This document shows positions 23,627 through 32,566 of a stretch of DNA of 64,000 nucleotides, one piece after another. The stretch lies in contig NZ_WXYN01000051.1 of NCBI RefSeq assembly GCF_016881065.1, positions 186,001 through 250,000 of the forward strand, in the 5' to 3' direction. Numbering within the stretch: the stretch's first letter is position 1; each line of letters begins with the position of its first letter. The notes beneath the pieces were generated by a model. That model searched no databases. It worked only from the letters and a program-made list of their open reading frames with translations, and was not told the DNA's origin. The translations under genes were made by a program, and so were the position numbers. This stretch comes from Planococcus soli. GTDB lineage: Bacteria > Bacillota > Bacilli > Bacillales_A > Planococcaceae.

Positions 23627-25228
23627 TTAGTTTAGTATTTCATATCCAGGCAGCGTCAAAAATTCGGCAAAATCACTTTGCAAGGTAAGGTTTGTAAACA
23701 ACTCGCAGGCTTTCTCATAATTACCAGACGAATAGTTTGCTTCGCCGACCGCCTGTTGGATTTTGGCGGTTTCTTCTGCGAGGACTTCATGGAACAAAGA
23801 AACATCAATGTTCCGGCCATCTTCCAGAATGCCCTTCGGATGGCGGATCCATTGCCATACTTGAGAGCGGGAAATTTCAGCAGTAGCCGCGTCTTCCATC
23901 AGGTTATTGATTGGAGCGGCACCATTGCCAGACAGCCAGGAAGCAATATACTGGATGCCGACTGAAATATTGGAGCGGAGGCCTTCTTCCGTAATCGTAC
24001 CCGTTGGCACACTAATCAACTGTTCAGCGCTCACTTGGACATCCTCACGTTTTTTATCAATTTGATTGGGCGCCGGCATATGTTCATCAAACTGCTCCAT
24101 TGCTATCGCGACCATGCCAGGGTGCGCCACCCATGTGCCATCGTGGCCGTCTATCGCTTCGCGGCGTTTGTCTTCCGCAACTTTTTGGAATGCCGCAGTA
24201 TTTGCTTCGTCGTTTCCTTTGACTGGAATCTGGGCAGCCATGCCGCCAAGAGCCGGTGCATTGCGCCGATGGCAGGTCTTGATGCACAGCTGGGTATATG
24301 CCCGCATGAACGGGACGGTCATTGTCACTTGTGAACGATCCGGGAAAATATACTCCGGCAGATTGCGCATCCGCTTAATGATACTGAAGATATAATCCCA
24401 GCGCCCACAGTTCAGTCCGGCAGAATGATCACGCAATTCGTAAAGGATTTCATCCATTTCAAATGCTGCCAGAATGGTCTCGATCAATACAGTTGCACGA
24501 ATCGTACCTCGTGGAATCTCCAGTTCATCCTGCGCAAAGACGAAAACGTCGTTCCACAGGCGGGCCTCTAAATGGCTTTCCATCTTGGGAAGATAGAAAT
24601 AAGGGCCGGTGCCGCGGTCAATCAATTCTTGTGCGTTGTGAAAAAAGTATAGTCCGAAATCGACAAGGCTGCCGGAAATCGGCTGACCGTTAATGTGGAT
24701 ATTCTTTTCCATCAAGTGCCATCCGCGAGGACGCACCATCAGTACGGCAGTTTTTTCATTCAACGCGTATTTCTTCCCGGTTTCTGGCGCTTCAAAATCA
24801 ATTTGGCGCCGAACTGCGTCGCGTAAATTGATTTGTCCGTCGATGACGTTAAACCAATTGGGTGCGGTCGCATCTTCCAGGTCTGCCATGAACATTTTGG
24901 CACCGGAATTTAATGCATTGATCAGCATTTTTCGATTGGTAGGTCCCGTGATCTCGACTCGGCGGTCTTTCATATCTTCCGGGAGAGGGGCGATGGTCCA
25001 ATCGTTGTTTCGGATATGTTTGGTTTCAGGCAGGAAATCGAGCTTTTTTCCGGCATCGATTTCTTTTTGCCGCACTTGGCGTTTTTCAAGAAGCTTGACA
25101 CGCCGTTTATCGAAAGTCGTATGCAGCTTTTCAATAAAGTCCAGCGCCTCGGGAGTAAGAATGGATTCCATTCCCGGTATTTCTTCACCTTTTATGGTTA
25201 CAGTAGATTTCGTTAACAAACGAATCAT
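23627..25228 (-). CDS. aceB: Malate synthase A
   Basis: Condenses glyoxylate and acetyl-CoA to malate. The 533-residue protein has the MSA-type motifs [15 protein letters not shown] near residue 110, VRPRGWHL near residue 165, [21 protein letters not shown] with the catalytic Arg/Glu region, [11 protein letters not shown] near residue 270 and the C-terminal catalytic Asp region [16 protein letters not shown]. The ATG at 25228 nearly touches its AAAGGA site; an in-frame TTG nine bases further is better spaced, so the start is uncertain. No isocitrate lyase gene follows, unlike the usual aceBA operon. The divergent LytTR regulator and a perfect palindrome in the shared promoter region suggest dedicated control. 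Confidence 0.93.
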   Translation of the reverse strand: MIRLLTKSTVTIKGEEIPGMESILTPEALDFIEKLHTTFDKRRVKLLEKRQVRQKEIDAGKKLDFLPETKHIRNNDWTIAPLPEDMKDRRVEITGPTNRKMLINALNSGAKMFMADLEDATAPNWFNVIDGQINLRDAVRRQIDFEAPETGKKYALNEKTAVLMVRPRGWHLMEKNIHINGQPISGSLVDFGLYFFHNAQELIDRGTGPYFYLPKMESHLEARLWNDVFVFAQDELEIPRGTIRATVLIETILAAFEMDEILYELRDHSAGLNCGRWDYIFSIIKRMRNLPEYIFPDRSQVTMTVPFMRAYTQLCIKTCHRRNAPALGGMAAQIPVKGNDEANTAAFQKVAEDKRREAIDGHDGTWVAHPGMVAIAMEQFDEHMPAPNQIDKKREDVQVSAEQLISVPTGTITEEGLRSNISVGIQYIASWLSGNGAAPINNLMEDAATAEISRSQVWQWIRHPKGILEDGRNIDVSLFHEVLAEETAKIQQAVGEANYSSGNYEKACELFTNLTLQSDFAEFLTLPGYEILN

Positions 25229-25248
25229 TCCTTTCTAAAAAAATTTTT

Positions 25249-25272
25249 TATAACTGTATTAATACAGTTATA
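25249..25272. promoter_or_regulatory. 24-bp perfect palindromic operator candidate between aceB and the LytTR gene
   Basis: Half site TATAACTGTATT followed directly by its complement AATACAGTTATA, 21 bp upstream of aceB and 121 bp upstream of the divergent regulator. The inverted ACAGTTAT halves partly resemble LytTR half sites ([TA][AC][CA]GTTN[AG][TG]). No U-run follows, so an operator is more likely than a terminator. Confidence 0.65.
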
Positions 25273-25392
25273 TTTGTTGTATATTAATATATAACAGAAA
25301 AGGCCGACTGTCTTGCAAAGAGGATGGAAAGGATTATTCAGCGATAGGAGCGATTATTTGGTGATAAATACATCTGGAAGGGGAATTGGGGT

Positions 25393-26043
25393 ATGGAAAA
25401 CAATGTGCTGGAGCAAATGGGGTTTATCATCGGAGACTGGATTCCGAAAGAGGCATCAATTGCAATTGCTGTAGAGGACCGTTATATCTACTATAAAGCG
25501 GGTGTCCATGATCTGCAGATTCAGGAAGGCCAGCCGGTGCTTCACGGCAGCATTGCTGCACGCGCCAAAAAGGAAGGGCACCGGATTGAAATGTTTGTCG
25601 AAGAGTCGATTCTGGGAACAGCATATTACGGTATTGGCTATCCCATGAGGCTTGGCGATAAAGGAGGGGTATTAGTGATCATCCTTCCGCCGGATTACCT
25701 TGTCCGCAAAAAACAGCCGATCCGATTTTTGACTGGTAAGCTTGATGAAACATGGCGGCCGGTTCCGGTTGATAGAGTTTCCCATATCGAAAGCAGCCAG
25801 AAGAAAACCTGGTTCTACACGGACAATGAAACCTATTGCTCCATCCATACCTTGAAAAACCTGAAGCATCAATTGCCGGACAGCTTCCTGCCTATTCATC
25901 GTTCCTATATCGTCAATATCAATTATATAGAAGAAATTTCCCGTGACATCGCCTCGAATTACCAATTGACGCTACGAGACGGCTCGATTTTGCCGGTCAG
26001 CCAAAATTATGCAGCTAGTGTCCGGGAGCGGCTTGGGTTTTGA
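25393..26043 (+). CDS. LytTR-domain transcriptional regulator with N-terminal sensor-like domain
   Basis: A 216-residue protein. Residues ~115-215 form a LytTR DNA-binding domain (VDRVSHIESSQKKTWFYTDN, FLPIHRSYIVNINYIEEI, LPVSQNYAASVRERL). Residues 1-110 are not a receiver domain and look like a small-molecule or PAS-like sensor (IAIAVEDRYIYYKAGVHDLQ). It is divergent from aceB, so it probably senses a metabolite and controls malate synthase and possibly the nearby GlcD/TRAP genes. A shared convergent terminator follows. Confidence 0.85.
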   Translation: MENNVLEQMGFIIGDWIPKEASIAIAVEDRYIYYKAGVHDLQIQEGQPVLHGSIAARAKKEGHRIEMFVEESILGTAYYGIGYPMRLGDKGGVLVIILPPDYLVRKKQPIRFLTGKLDETWRPVPVDRVSHIESSQKKTWFYTDNETYCSIHTLKNLKHQLPDSFLPIHRSYIVNINYIEEISRDIASNYQLTLRDGSILPVSQNYAASVRERLGF

Positions 26044-26063
26044 CTGCATTCATAATACGAAAA

Positions 26064-26093
26064 AACCAGCTGGAATGATTCCAGCTGGTTTCT
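26064..26093. terminator. Bidirectional terminator between the LytTR and GlcD-like genes
   Basis: 12-bp arms AACCAGCTGGAA (26064-26075) and TTCCAGCTGGTT (26079-26090) with a 3-nt loop. An A-run precedes and a T-run follows, so it serves both convergent genes. Confidence 0.92.
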
Positions 26094-27457
26094 TATGAAA
26101 AAATCTTCCCTGGGTTGAGCAGGTTATTGGGATCGAGCATCCGTTTCATGTTTTTCATGACTGCAACAGCCGCACCATGTTCAGCATCCTGATATTTCAT
26201 CTTGCCGAGGCCAACGCCATGTTCGCCTGTACAAGTGCCTTCCAATGCGATGGCACGGTAGGCAAGTTTTTCATTGATTTCTTCAGCGGCCAGCTGCTGG
26301 GCAGGATCTTTGGCATTATAGGCGATCGAGGTGTGGAAATTGCCGTCGCCGATATGTCCCAAAACGCCGCCTTCTAGTCCACTTTCAGCAATTAGCTGAC
26401 GCGCGTAATCAATCAATTCGGGCAGTTTTGAGATGGGGACGCAAACGTCGCCGCCAGTAATTGTCATTCCGGCCTGATGCCGGTAAGCATAGGCCATTTC
26501 GTGGCGGGCTTTCCAAATCAATGAACGTTCTTCTGAATCAGCCGCAACGCGCCAGTTTTCACAATCCATATCAGTCAACAGCTCCTGTGCCATGGCAGCT
26601 TCTTCTTCAGCTGCGCCTTTCATGCCCGCAAACTCAAAGAACAGCGAATGCTTCTCGGGCAGTCCATAATTTCCGTAGACGTTGACTTTCGCGATGCTGT
26701 AGGCATCCACAAATTCCATTCGCTGGACTGGAATACCGCTCAATAGGATTGTGTGCGCCGCTTCTGCACATTGGTGGGGAGTTTCAAATGTGCAGCTGGC
26801 TGCGATGGTGTGCTCCGGAATTCCATGAAGTTTTAACGTGATTTCTGTAATGATGCCAAGCGTGCCTTCTGATCCTGTGAACAATCCGGTCAAATGGTAG
26901 CCGGAAGACGATTTTTTGGCTTTTGTACCGGTATGCAGCAAGGTGCCATCGGCCAACACGACTTCCAAATCGACAATTTGATCACGCATGACCCCGTAGC
27001 GGACGGCGGTCGTGCCACTGGCATTGGTGGCTGCCATGCCGCCGATTGATGCATCTGCGCCAGGATCAATCGGGAATTGAAGGCCGTGCCGGTTGATGAT
27101 GTGATTTAATTGCAGGCGCGTTATACCCGGCTGGACTGTAACCAATAAATCCTCGGGTGAAAACTTCACTATCCGGTTCATGCGTTCAAAGTTGATTGAA
27201 ATGCCGGCATTCAAAGGAATAGCCTGGCCTTCCAGACCTGAACCAACACCAAATGGCGTGATGGCTACGGAAGCTTCACGAGCGATATGCATGATAGCTT
27301 TTACGTCTTCTGTCGACTCCGGAAAGCAGACGATTTCCGGTTCCACGGGTGCATGGTCGGATTCATCATGGCTATGCCGATATAATTCGCTGACGCTCGT
27401 TGAGCATTGATCTTCTTTTAAAGTGTTTTGTAGTTGGGTAATCCAGTATTTTGTCAT
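26093..27457 (-). CDS. FAD-binding oxidase, glycolate oxidase GlcD / D-lactate dehydrogenase-like
   Basis: A 454-residue flavoprotein. The N-terminal PCMH-type FAD domain has VCFPESTEDVKAIMHIA, TPFGVGSGLEGQ and the GADASIGGMAATNASGT phosphate-binding segment near residue 140. The FAD-oxidase C-terminal domain has GHIGDGNFHTSI near residue 365 and CTGEHGVGLGKMKY near residue 410. No GlcE or GlcF partners are present, so a single-subunit 2-hydroxyacid dehydrogenase is likely. AAAGGAG precedes the ATG at 10 bp. Lying between malate synthase and a TRAP transporter, it could make glyoxylate from glycolate; D-lactate is the main alternative. Confidence 0.85.
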   Translation of the reverse strand: MTKYWITQLQNTLKEDQCSTSVSELYRHSHDESDHAPVEPEIVCFPESTEDVKAIMHIAREASVAITPFGVGSGLEGQAIPLNAGISINFERMNRIVKFSPEDLLVTVQPGITRLQLNHIINRHGLQFPIDPGADASIGGMAATNASGTTAVRYGVMRDQIVDLEVVLADGTLLHTGTKAKKSSSGYHLTGLFTGSEGTLGIITEITLKLHGIPEHTIAASCTFETPHQCAEAAHTILLSGIPVQRMEFVDAYSIAKVNVYGNYGLPEKHSLFFEFAGMKGAAEEEAAMAQELLTDMDCENWRVAADSEERSLIWKARHEMAYAYRHQAGMTITGGDVCVPISKLPELIDYARQLIAESGLEGGVLGHIGDGNFHTSIAYNAKDPAQQLAAEEINEKLAYRAIALEGTCTGEHGVGLGKMKYQDAEHGAAVAVMKNMKRMLDPNNLLNPGKIFS

Positions 27458-27518
27458 CTAAACAGGCTCCTTTAAATAAAAAATATACGTGCGGAAAAAT
27501 TTCTGCATCTCTGTGCAG

Positions 27519-27545
27519 GTTTAACATAAATTCGAATGGGGGTAA
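27519..27545 (+). promoter_or_regulatory. Perfect SigB-type promoter of the first TRAP binding-protein gene
   Basis: GTTTAA (27519-27524), exactly 15 bp, then GGGTAA (27540-27545). The start codon is 30 bp downstream, giving a very short leader. Confidence 0.85.
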
Positions 27546-27575
27546 AGAAACTAAAAAATCAAACAGGGAGGGACT

Positions 27576-28598
27576 ATGAAAAAAACTATCGCATTTGTAT
27601 GGATTCTTTTGATTCTGCTGGCAGCCTGCGGACGGCCCGATGATCAATCCCCCTCAACAGAGCAAGGTGAAGGGGAAGAAACTTACACCATCCGAATGGC
27701 CTATCTGGTGCCGGAAGAGCATTCCGCCCATATTCAATCCATAAAATTCAAAGAAAAACTGGAAGAGGAATCCGATGGGCGATTAATAGTTGAACTCTAT
27801 CCCAATGGCCAATTATACGGCTCTGACCGTGAAGCGATTGAAGCAGTGCAGCTGGGTAACTTGGAAATGACCATTCCGGCAGTAGCTCCGTTAGCCTCAT
27901 TTAATGAGAAGTTTTTAGTTTTCGATCTGCCATTTCTTTTTAATGACTACGAAGCGGCCTATAGCGCATTGGATGGAGACCTGGGTCAGGAATTGTTGGA
28001 CAGTTTAGAGCAAAATGATTTGAAAGGTCTGGCATTTGGCGAAAATGGCTTCCGCCACGTCTCCAATAATGAGAAGCCGATCGAATCACCGGAAGACATG
28101 GACGGCTTGAAATTGCGGACCTTAGAAAATCCGCTCCATACCGACACATTCAAAGCATTCGGCGCAAACGCCTCACCGTTTGCTTTTGGAGAGCTTTATA
28201 CTGCCCTCCAACAGGGAACATATGATGCAATGGAATGTCCGATTTCCCTTTACTATACAAATAAATTTTATGAAGTCCAAGATTATTTGACCTTGACTGG
28301 CCATGTTTATGCAGCAGCAATCGTTTTGGCTAATAATGACTTCTACAACAGCCTGCCCACCGACCTTCAAGAATTGGTCACGGAAGCTTCTGAGGAATTC
28401 CGGGATGAGCAGCGCCAACTTGCTCAGCAGCAGGACGTCGAATTTTTAGAGCAGCTAAAAGCTGAAGGGATGCAAGTCAACGATTTGACGGCTGAACAGC
28501 GCGATGAATTTCGACAGGCCGCACAATCTGTTTATGACAAATACGAAAGCCAGATCGGCAAAGAACTGATCGACCGTGCGCTGGCAGCAAATGAATGA
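27576..28598 (+). CDS. dctP: TRAP transporter substrate-binding lipoprotein DctP, copy 1
   Basis: A 340-residue DctP-family receptor with signal peptide and lipobox LLAACG. It contains YTIRMAYLVPEEHSAHIQSI, ELYPNGQLYGSDREAIEAVQ, the binding-site segment GLKLRTLENPLHTDTFKAFG (conserved Arg for the ligand carboxylate) and YDAMECPISLYYTNKFYEV. It is a close paralogue of the DctP at 29602. Copy 1 stands alone between a SigB promoter and its own terminator, so its expression is separate from the DctQM membrane subunits. Confidence 0.92.
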   Translation: MKKTIAFVWILLILLAACGRPDDQSPSTEQGEGEETYTIRMAYLVPEEHSAHIQSIKFKEKLEEESDGRLIVELYPNGQLYGSDREAIEAVQLGNLEMTIPAVAPLASFNEKFLVFDLPFLFNDYEAAYSALDGDLGQELLDSLEQNDLKGLAFGENGFRHVSNNEKPIESPEDMDGLKLRTLENPLHTDTFKAFGANASPFAFGELYTALQQGTYDAMECPISLYYTNKFYEVQDYLTLTGHVYAAAIVLANNDFYNSLPTDLQELVTEASEEFRDEQRQLAQQQDVEFLEQLKAEGMQVNDLTAEQRDEFRQAAQSVYDKYESQIGKELIDRALAANE

Positions 28599-28606
28599 GG
28601 AAACAA

Positions 28607-28635
28607 AAAACCAAGAAGCCATTCTTGGTTTTTTA
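28607..28635 (+). terminator. Terminator of dctP copy 1
   Basis: 12-bp arms AAAAACCAAGAA and TTCTTGGTTTTT with a 4-nt loop, ending in a T-run. Confidence 0.88.
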
Positions 28636-28885
28636 ATATGAATTTTTCAGTTAGATAAGTGGGGAAAGGATCTGCCAGATGGCCGGAATAATCATATGCG
28701 TATGGATGCTGCAGATAAAAAGATCTGCTGAAGCATGCCTTGAAATTCCAAATTATTTTCAACACAACGTCCCTATTTTGAAAAACAGTAGCTGCTAAAG
28801 ATTATTAGTTCGGCTTAAAGAGTTTGTATGACTAATTATTAGAAAATTATAATTTTAACTATACAAACGAATCTGTCTATTCTAT
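28636..28885. other. Intergenic region upstream of the GntR gene
   Basis: AT-rich, without a credible ORF or RNA motif; the GntR operator candidate lies just after it. Confidence 0.5.
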
Positions 28886-28891
28886 ACTTTC

Positions 28892-28906
28892 TGTATACAG
28901 TATACA
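28892..28906 (+). promoter_or_regulatory. Palindromic operator candidate of the GntR regulator
   Basis: TGTATACAGTATACA is a perfect odd palindrome (arms TGTATAC/GTATACA around A), 34 bp before the regulator start. GntR/FCD proteins bind short palindromes of this sort, and autoregulation of the GntR-dctPQM operon is likely. Confidence 0.65.
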
Positions 28907-28939
28907 CTGTATCGATTAAGTATGTAGAGAGGAGGAATT

Positions 28940-29605
28940 ATGGAGAAAATCGTAAAACAAGCCACATTGGCGGATCAAGCATATGAATACATTAAAAAAA
29001 TGATTATTACCGGAAAGCTGAAGCCGGGACAGGAGTTGCCTGAAGAAAAGCTGGCCCTGGAACTTGGCATCAGTCGCACCCCCTTAAGAGAAGCACTAAA
29101 AAGACTGGCTGTTGATGCGCTTATCGAGTTAAGAAAACCAAGGCCTGCAGTAGTTGCAGCTTTTACTTATCAGGATGTCATCGAAATCATGGAGCTTCGC
29201 AGGCTATTGGAAATCCACGGGCTTGAAAACCTGTCGAAAGCAGATCAACAGCCTGTCATGCAGCAAATTAAGGAAAATGTAAATCGCCAATTGCTCGCAG
29301 TAGAGGCAAAGAGGGTTGTGGAATTTATGGATTTGGACCAGGAATTTCATTCTTTCCTTTATCAAAACCACACAAACAACCGTTTGAAAGAAATGATAAA
29401 AGGCATCAACAGCGGCGGCAGCAGAGCATTTTTGCTGCTATCGGATACAGCTGCTGACAGCGCAAAAAAAGCGTATGAAGAACATCTCGCCATTCTCCAT
29501 GCAATTGAAGAGGGAAATTTGATCAAAGCCAAGCAGCAGTTGGCCATCCATTTGGACAATATTGAAAGCCGGCTGCTGAAATACATCACACAGGAGGAAC
29601 TATGA
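28940..29605 (+). CDS. GntR-family regulator with FCD ligand domain
   Basis: A 221-residue regulator. The N-terminal winged helix (ADQAYEYIKKMIITGKLKPG, LGISRTPLREALKRL) is followed by a helical FCD domain with metal/carboxylate-binding positions (D..EFH at DLDQEFHSFLY, later EEHLAILHAIEEGN). Such proteins usually sense carboxylates. The start has AGAGGAGG. The stop overlaps the ATG of DctP copy 2, making this the first gene of the TRAP operon, so the regulator probably responds to the imported acid. Confidence 0.9.
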   Translation: MEKIVKQATLADQAYEYIKKMIITGKLKPGQELPEEKLALELGISRTPLREALKRLAVDALIELRKPRPAVVAAFTYQDVIEIMELRRLLEIHGLENLSKADQQPVMQQIKENVNRQLLAVEAKRVVEFMDLDQEFHSFLYQNHTNNRLKEMIKGINSGGSRAFLLLSDTAADSAKKAYEEHLAILHAIEEGNLIKAKQQLAIHLDNIESRLLKYITQEEL

Positions 29606-30630
29606 AAAAACTACTCGGACTATTTCTTATTGGATTATTTATTCTTTCTGCCTGCGGCAGACCGGATAGTGGGACGACGACTTCTGAAGACGGTGAAAGC
29701 AGCGAAGAAACCTTCACAATCCGTTTGGCCCATTTAGTGCCGGAAGAGCAATCTTCCCATGTTGCGGCAGTAACTTTTAAGGAAAAACTTGAAGCTGAAT
29801 CGGATGGCCGCTTAACAGTTGAGCTCTATCCGAACGGCCAGTTATATGGATCTGACCGTGAAGCGATTGAAGCGGTTCAGCTTGGAAATGTTGAGATGAC
29901 AATTCCAGCTGTAGCGGCAATGGCTTCATTTAACGAAAAGTTCCAAGTGTTTGATTTGCCTTTCCTTTTTAACAATAATGAAGCAGCATACCGGGCACTG
30001 GACGGTGAACTTGGCCAGGAGCTATTGGCTGACCTTGAAAACAACGGTATGAAAGGCCTCGTTTTTGGTGAAAACGGCTTCCGCCATGTTTCCAACAATG
30101 AAGGGCCGATTGAATCTCCGGAAGATATGCAAGGATTGAAAATGCGGACATTGGAAAGCCCGTTGCATACGGACACTTTTAATGCTTTTGGCGCAAATGC
30201 TTCTCCGTTCGCATTTGGAGAGCTATACACCGCACTTCAACAAGGCACTTATGATGCGATGGATTGTCCGATTTCCCTTTATTACACCAATAAATTCTAT
30301 GAAGTGCAGGATTACCTGACATTGACGGGGCATGTATATGCAGCTACTGCGTTGTTAGTGAACAACGATTTCTATAACGGCCTTCCGGAAGACCTTCAAG
30401 GCATTATCACAGAAGCTTCCGAAGAATTCCGCACGGAGCAACGTGAAATGGCTCAGCAGCAAGATGCTGAATTCCTTGAGCAGCTGGAAGCAGAAGGCAT
30501 GCAGATCAACGATTTGACGGATGAACAACGCGATCAATTCCGCGAAGCGGCCGAATCTGTTTATACAGAATACGAGGATGAGATCGGCAAAGATGTTATC
30601 GATCAAGCCTTGGCAGCAAACGAAGAATAA
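29602..30630 (+). CDS. dctP: TRAP transporter substrate-binding lipoprotein DctP, copy 2
   Basis: A 342-residue DctP receptor with lipobox LSACG and the same motif series as copy 1 (ELYPNGQLYGSDREAIEAVQ, GLKMRTLESPLHTDTFNAFG, YDAMDCPISLYYTNKFYEV). By eye the two mature proteins are identical at most positions, so they arose by duplication and should bind the same or a very similar ligand. It is translationally coupled to the GntR gene, and a hairpin separates it from dctQM. Confidence 0.93.
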   Translation: MKKLLGLFLIGLFILSACGRPDSGTTTSEDGESSEETFTIRLAHLVPEEQSSHVAAVTFKEKLEAESDGRLTVELYPNGQLYGSDREAIEAVQLGNVEMTIPAVAAMASFNEKFQVFDLPFLFNNNEAAYRALDGELGQELLADLENNGMKGLVFGENGFRHVSNNEGPIESPEDMQGLKMRTLESPLHTDTFNAFGANASPFAFGELYTALQQGTYDAMDCPISLYYTNKFYEVQDYLTLTGHVYAATALLVNNDFYNGLPEDLQGIITEASEEFRTEQREMAQQQDAEFLEQLEAEGMQINDLTDEQRDQFREAAESVYTEYEDEIGKDVIDQALAANEE

Positions 30631-30648
30631 TTAAAAAAACAGTTGAAG

Positions 30649-30677
30649 AATCAAGGGAGAAATTCCTTGATTTTTCA
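30649..30677 (+). terminator. Hairpin between dctP copy 2 and dctQ
   Basis: 8-bp arms AATCAAGG and CCTTGATT, 8-nt loop, then TTTC. It is probably a partial terminator that keeps the binding protein in excess of the permease. Confidence 0.75.
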
Positions 30678-30749
30678 TTTTATTCGGCTTTAGCAATTAG
30701 CAGGAATGAAACCGACCCCTAATGAAGTTTTTTTGTGAAAGGAAGTGGC

Positions 30750-31247
30750 ATGATGATCAAGAAGTTTGAAAAAGCAGAAGAAATCTTTCTGGTTCTGACA
30801 TTAGTAGTCATGGTAGCTTTAATCTTTGGCCAGGTCGTTGGACGCTATGTTTTTTCCGATGCACCAAGCTGGACAGAAGAAATGGCGCGCTATATCCATA
30901 TATTTCAGGTGTGGATAGGTGCCAGCTATGCCGTGAAATTACGTGAACATATACGCGTGGAAGCATTCATCACCCGATTTAAAGGATTGCCGAGAAAAGT
31001 TTTGGAAACGATTACGCTTGCAATCTGGTTTGTGATGGCTTTGTTCTTGGCTTATTTTGGAACAGATCTAGTATTGAACAGCATTTCCAATGGGCAGGTT
31101 ACTCCAGCGATGCAGCTGCCGATGTGGATTCCATTTTTAGCCATTCCATTGGGCGGGATCGGAATGTGCATCAGACTGATTCAGCAGCTGTTTAAAATCT
31201 GGAAAGGCGATTATGAGATGCATAAGGGAGGGGACCTTCCGGTATGA
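30750..31247 (+). CDS. dctQ: TRAP transporter small permease DctQ
   Basis: A 165-residue protein with four TM segments, the DctQ hallmark. Typical motifs are VVGRYVFSDAPSWTEEMARY and LREHIRVEAFI. The frame opens at a GTG (30735), but AAAGGAAG favours the ATG at 30750 (30753 also possible). It overlaps dctM by ATGA. Confidence 0.9.
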   Translation: MMIKKFEKAEEIFLVLTLVVMVALIFGQVVGRYVFSDAPSWTEEMARYIHIFQVWIGASYAVKLREHIRVEAFITRFKGLPRKVLETITLAIWFVMALFLAYFGTDLVLNSISNGQVTPAMQLPMWIPFLAIPLGGIGMCIRLIQQLFKIWKGDYEMHKGGDLPV

Positions 31248-32533
31248 CAATAGCTCTGTTATTCGGCACTTTATTTATTTGTTTATTGATTGGCGTTCCG
31301 ATTGCGATTGCGCTGGGCGTCTCTGCTTTGACAGCGATCTATTTCGGTACGACTTTGCCTCTTAGCATTATCACTCAAAAAGCGTTTACTTCGCTCGATT
31401 CATTCCCTTTGCTGGCAATTCCGTTCTTCATGCTTGCCGGGATCCTCATGGGTAAAGGCGGTGTTTCCAAACGGCTGTTGGCATTCGCCTCTGCTTTGGT
31501 TGGTTGGATGACCGGCGGGTTGGGTATGGTGACGATTGTGGCCTGTATGTTTTTTGCGGCAATTTCAGGATCAGGCCCGGCAACTGTAGCAGCTATCGGC
31601 GGTTTCATGATTCCGGCGATGATTGCCCGGAATTATGACGGCGGCTTTGCTTCAGCAGTCGCAGCTTCTGCTGGATCTATCGGTGTTATTATTCCACCGA
31701 GTATTCCATTTGTGCTGTATGGCGTTATCGGAGGGGTGTCAGTCGGCAGCATGTTCCTTGCGGGGATCATTCCGGGGTTGATCATCGGAGGCGGACTATT
31801 GATTACAGCTTACATTATTTCCAGAAAGCGCGGATATAAGCCAGAACCTGGAGAAGCGGCATCATTTGAATTCAAAGATGTGCTGAAGACCTTCTGGGAT
31901 GCAAAATGGGCTCTGCTGATCCCAGTCATTATTCTCGGTGGAATTTACGGCGGAATTTTTTCGCCAACAGAAGCAGCCGTAGTAGCAGTGGTGTATGCTA
32001 TAATTATTGGCAAATTCGTTTATAAAGAATTATCCTGGCAAGGGCTTTATGAAAGCTTCAGGCAGGCAATTGTTATCAATGCCACCACGATGATCATCAT
32101 CGGCTTATCGGTGTCATTTGCATACTTTATGACCATCGAACAGATTCCAGGTGAAATCTCCGATTACTTGACGGCTTTATCGACTAATCCACTGGTTATT
32201 CTACTGGCAATCAATTTACTGCTGCTTGTAGTTGGCATGTTCATTGATACTATTTCGGCACTGGTTGTCCTGACTCCGATTCTTTTGCCGATTGTCGTGA
32301 CTGTAGGCGTCGATCCGATCCATTTTGGCGTTATCCTTGTGGCCAACCTGGCAATCGGTTTTGTTACGCCGCCATTAGGGGTTAACCTCTTTGTGGCTTC
32401 GAGTGTCGGCGGTGTCCGCTTTGAGCGAATCGCCTATGCGGTTTTGCCGTTCCTGCTGTCGATGGTTATTTGCCTGCTGATCATCACATTTATTCCGGCT
32501 CTGTCCCTATGGCTGCCAGGACTTTATGAATAA
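31244..32533 (+). CDS. dctM: TRAP transporter large permease DctM
   Basis: A 429-residue membrane protein with about 12 TM segments. DctM landmarks include FFMLAGILMGKGGVSKRLL, FFAAISGSGPATVAAIGG, IGVIIPPSIPFVLYG, GIFSPTEAAVVAVVYA and VTPPLGVNLFVASS. With DctQ and DctP it forms a sodium-coupled acid importer. It is 33 bp upstream of patA, which may be cotranscribed. Confidence 0.94.
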   Translation: MTIALLFGTLFICLLIGVPIAIALGVSALTAIYFGTTLPLSIITQKAFTSLDSFPLLAIPFFMLAGILMGKGGVSKRLLAFASALVGWMTGGLGMVTIVACMFFAAISGSGPATVAAIGGFMIPAMIARNYDGGFASAVAASAGSIGVIIPPSIPFVLYGVIGGVSVGSMFLAGIIPGLIIGGGLLITAYIISRKRGYKPEPGEAASFEFKDVLKTFWDAKWALLIPVIILGGIYGGIFSPTEAAVVAVVYAIIIGKFVYKELSWQGLYESFRQAIVINATTMIIIGLSVSFAYFMTIEQIPGEISDYLTALSTNPLVILLAINLLLLVVGMFIDTISALVVLTPILLPIVVTVGVDPIHFGVILVANLAIGFVTPPLGVNLFVASSVGGVRFERIAYAVLPFLLSMVICLLIITFIPALSLWLPGLYE

Positions 32534-32566
32534 CGAAGATTTATAATTAGAGAAAGGTTGTCACTC

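Noticed and set aside
24693-25238. 181-codon plus-strand frame opposite aceB
   Set aside because: It is antisense to conserved malate synthase sequence and has no recognised domain or binding site.
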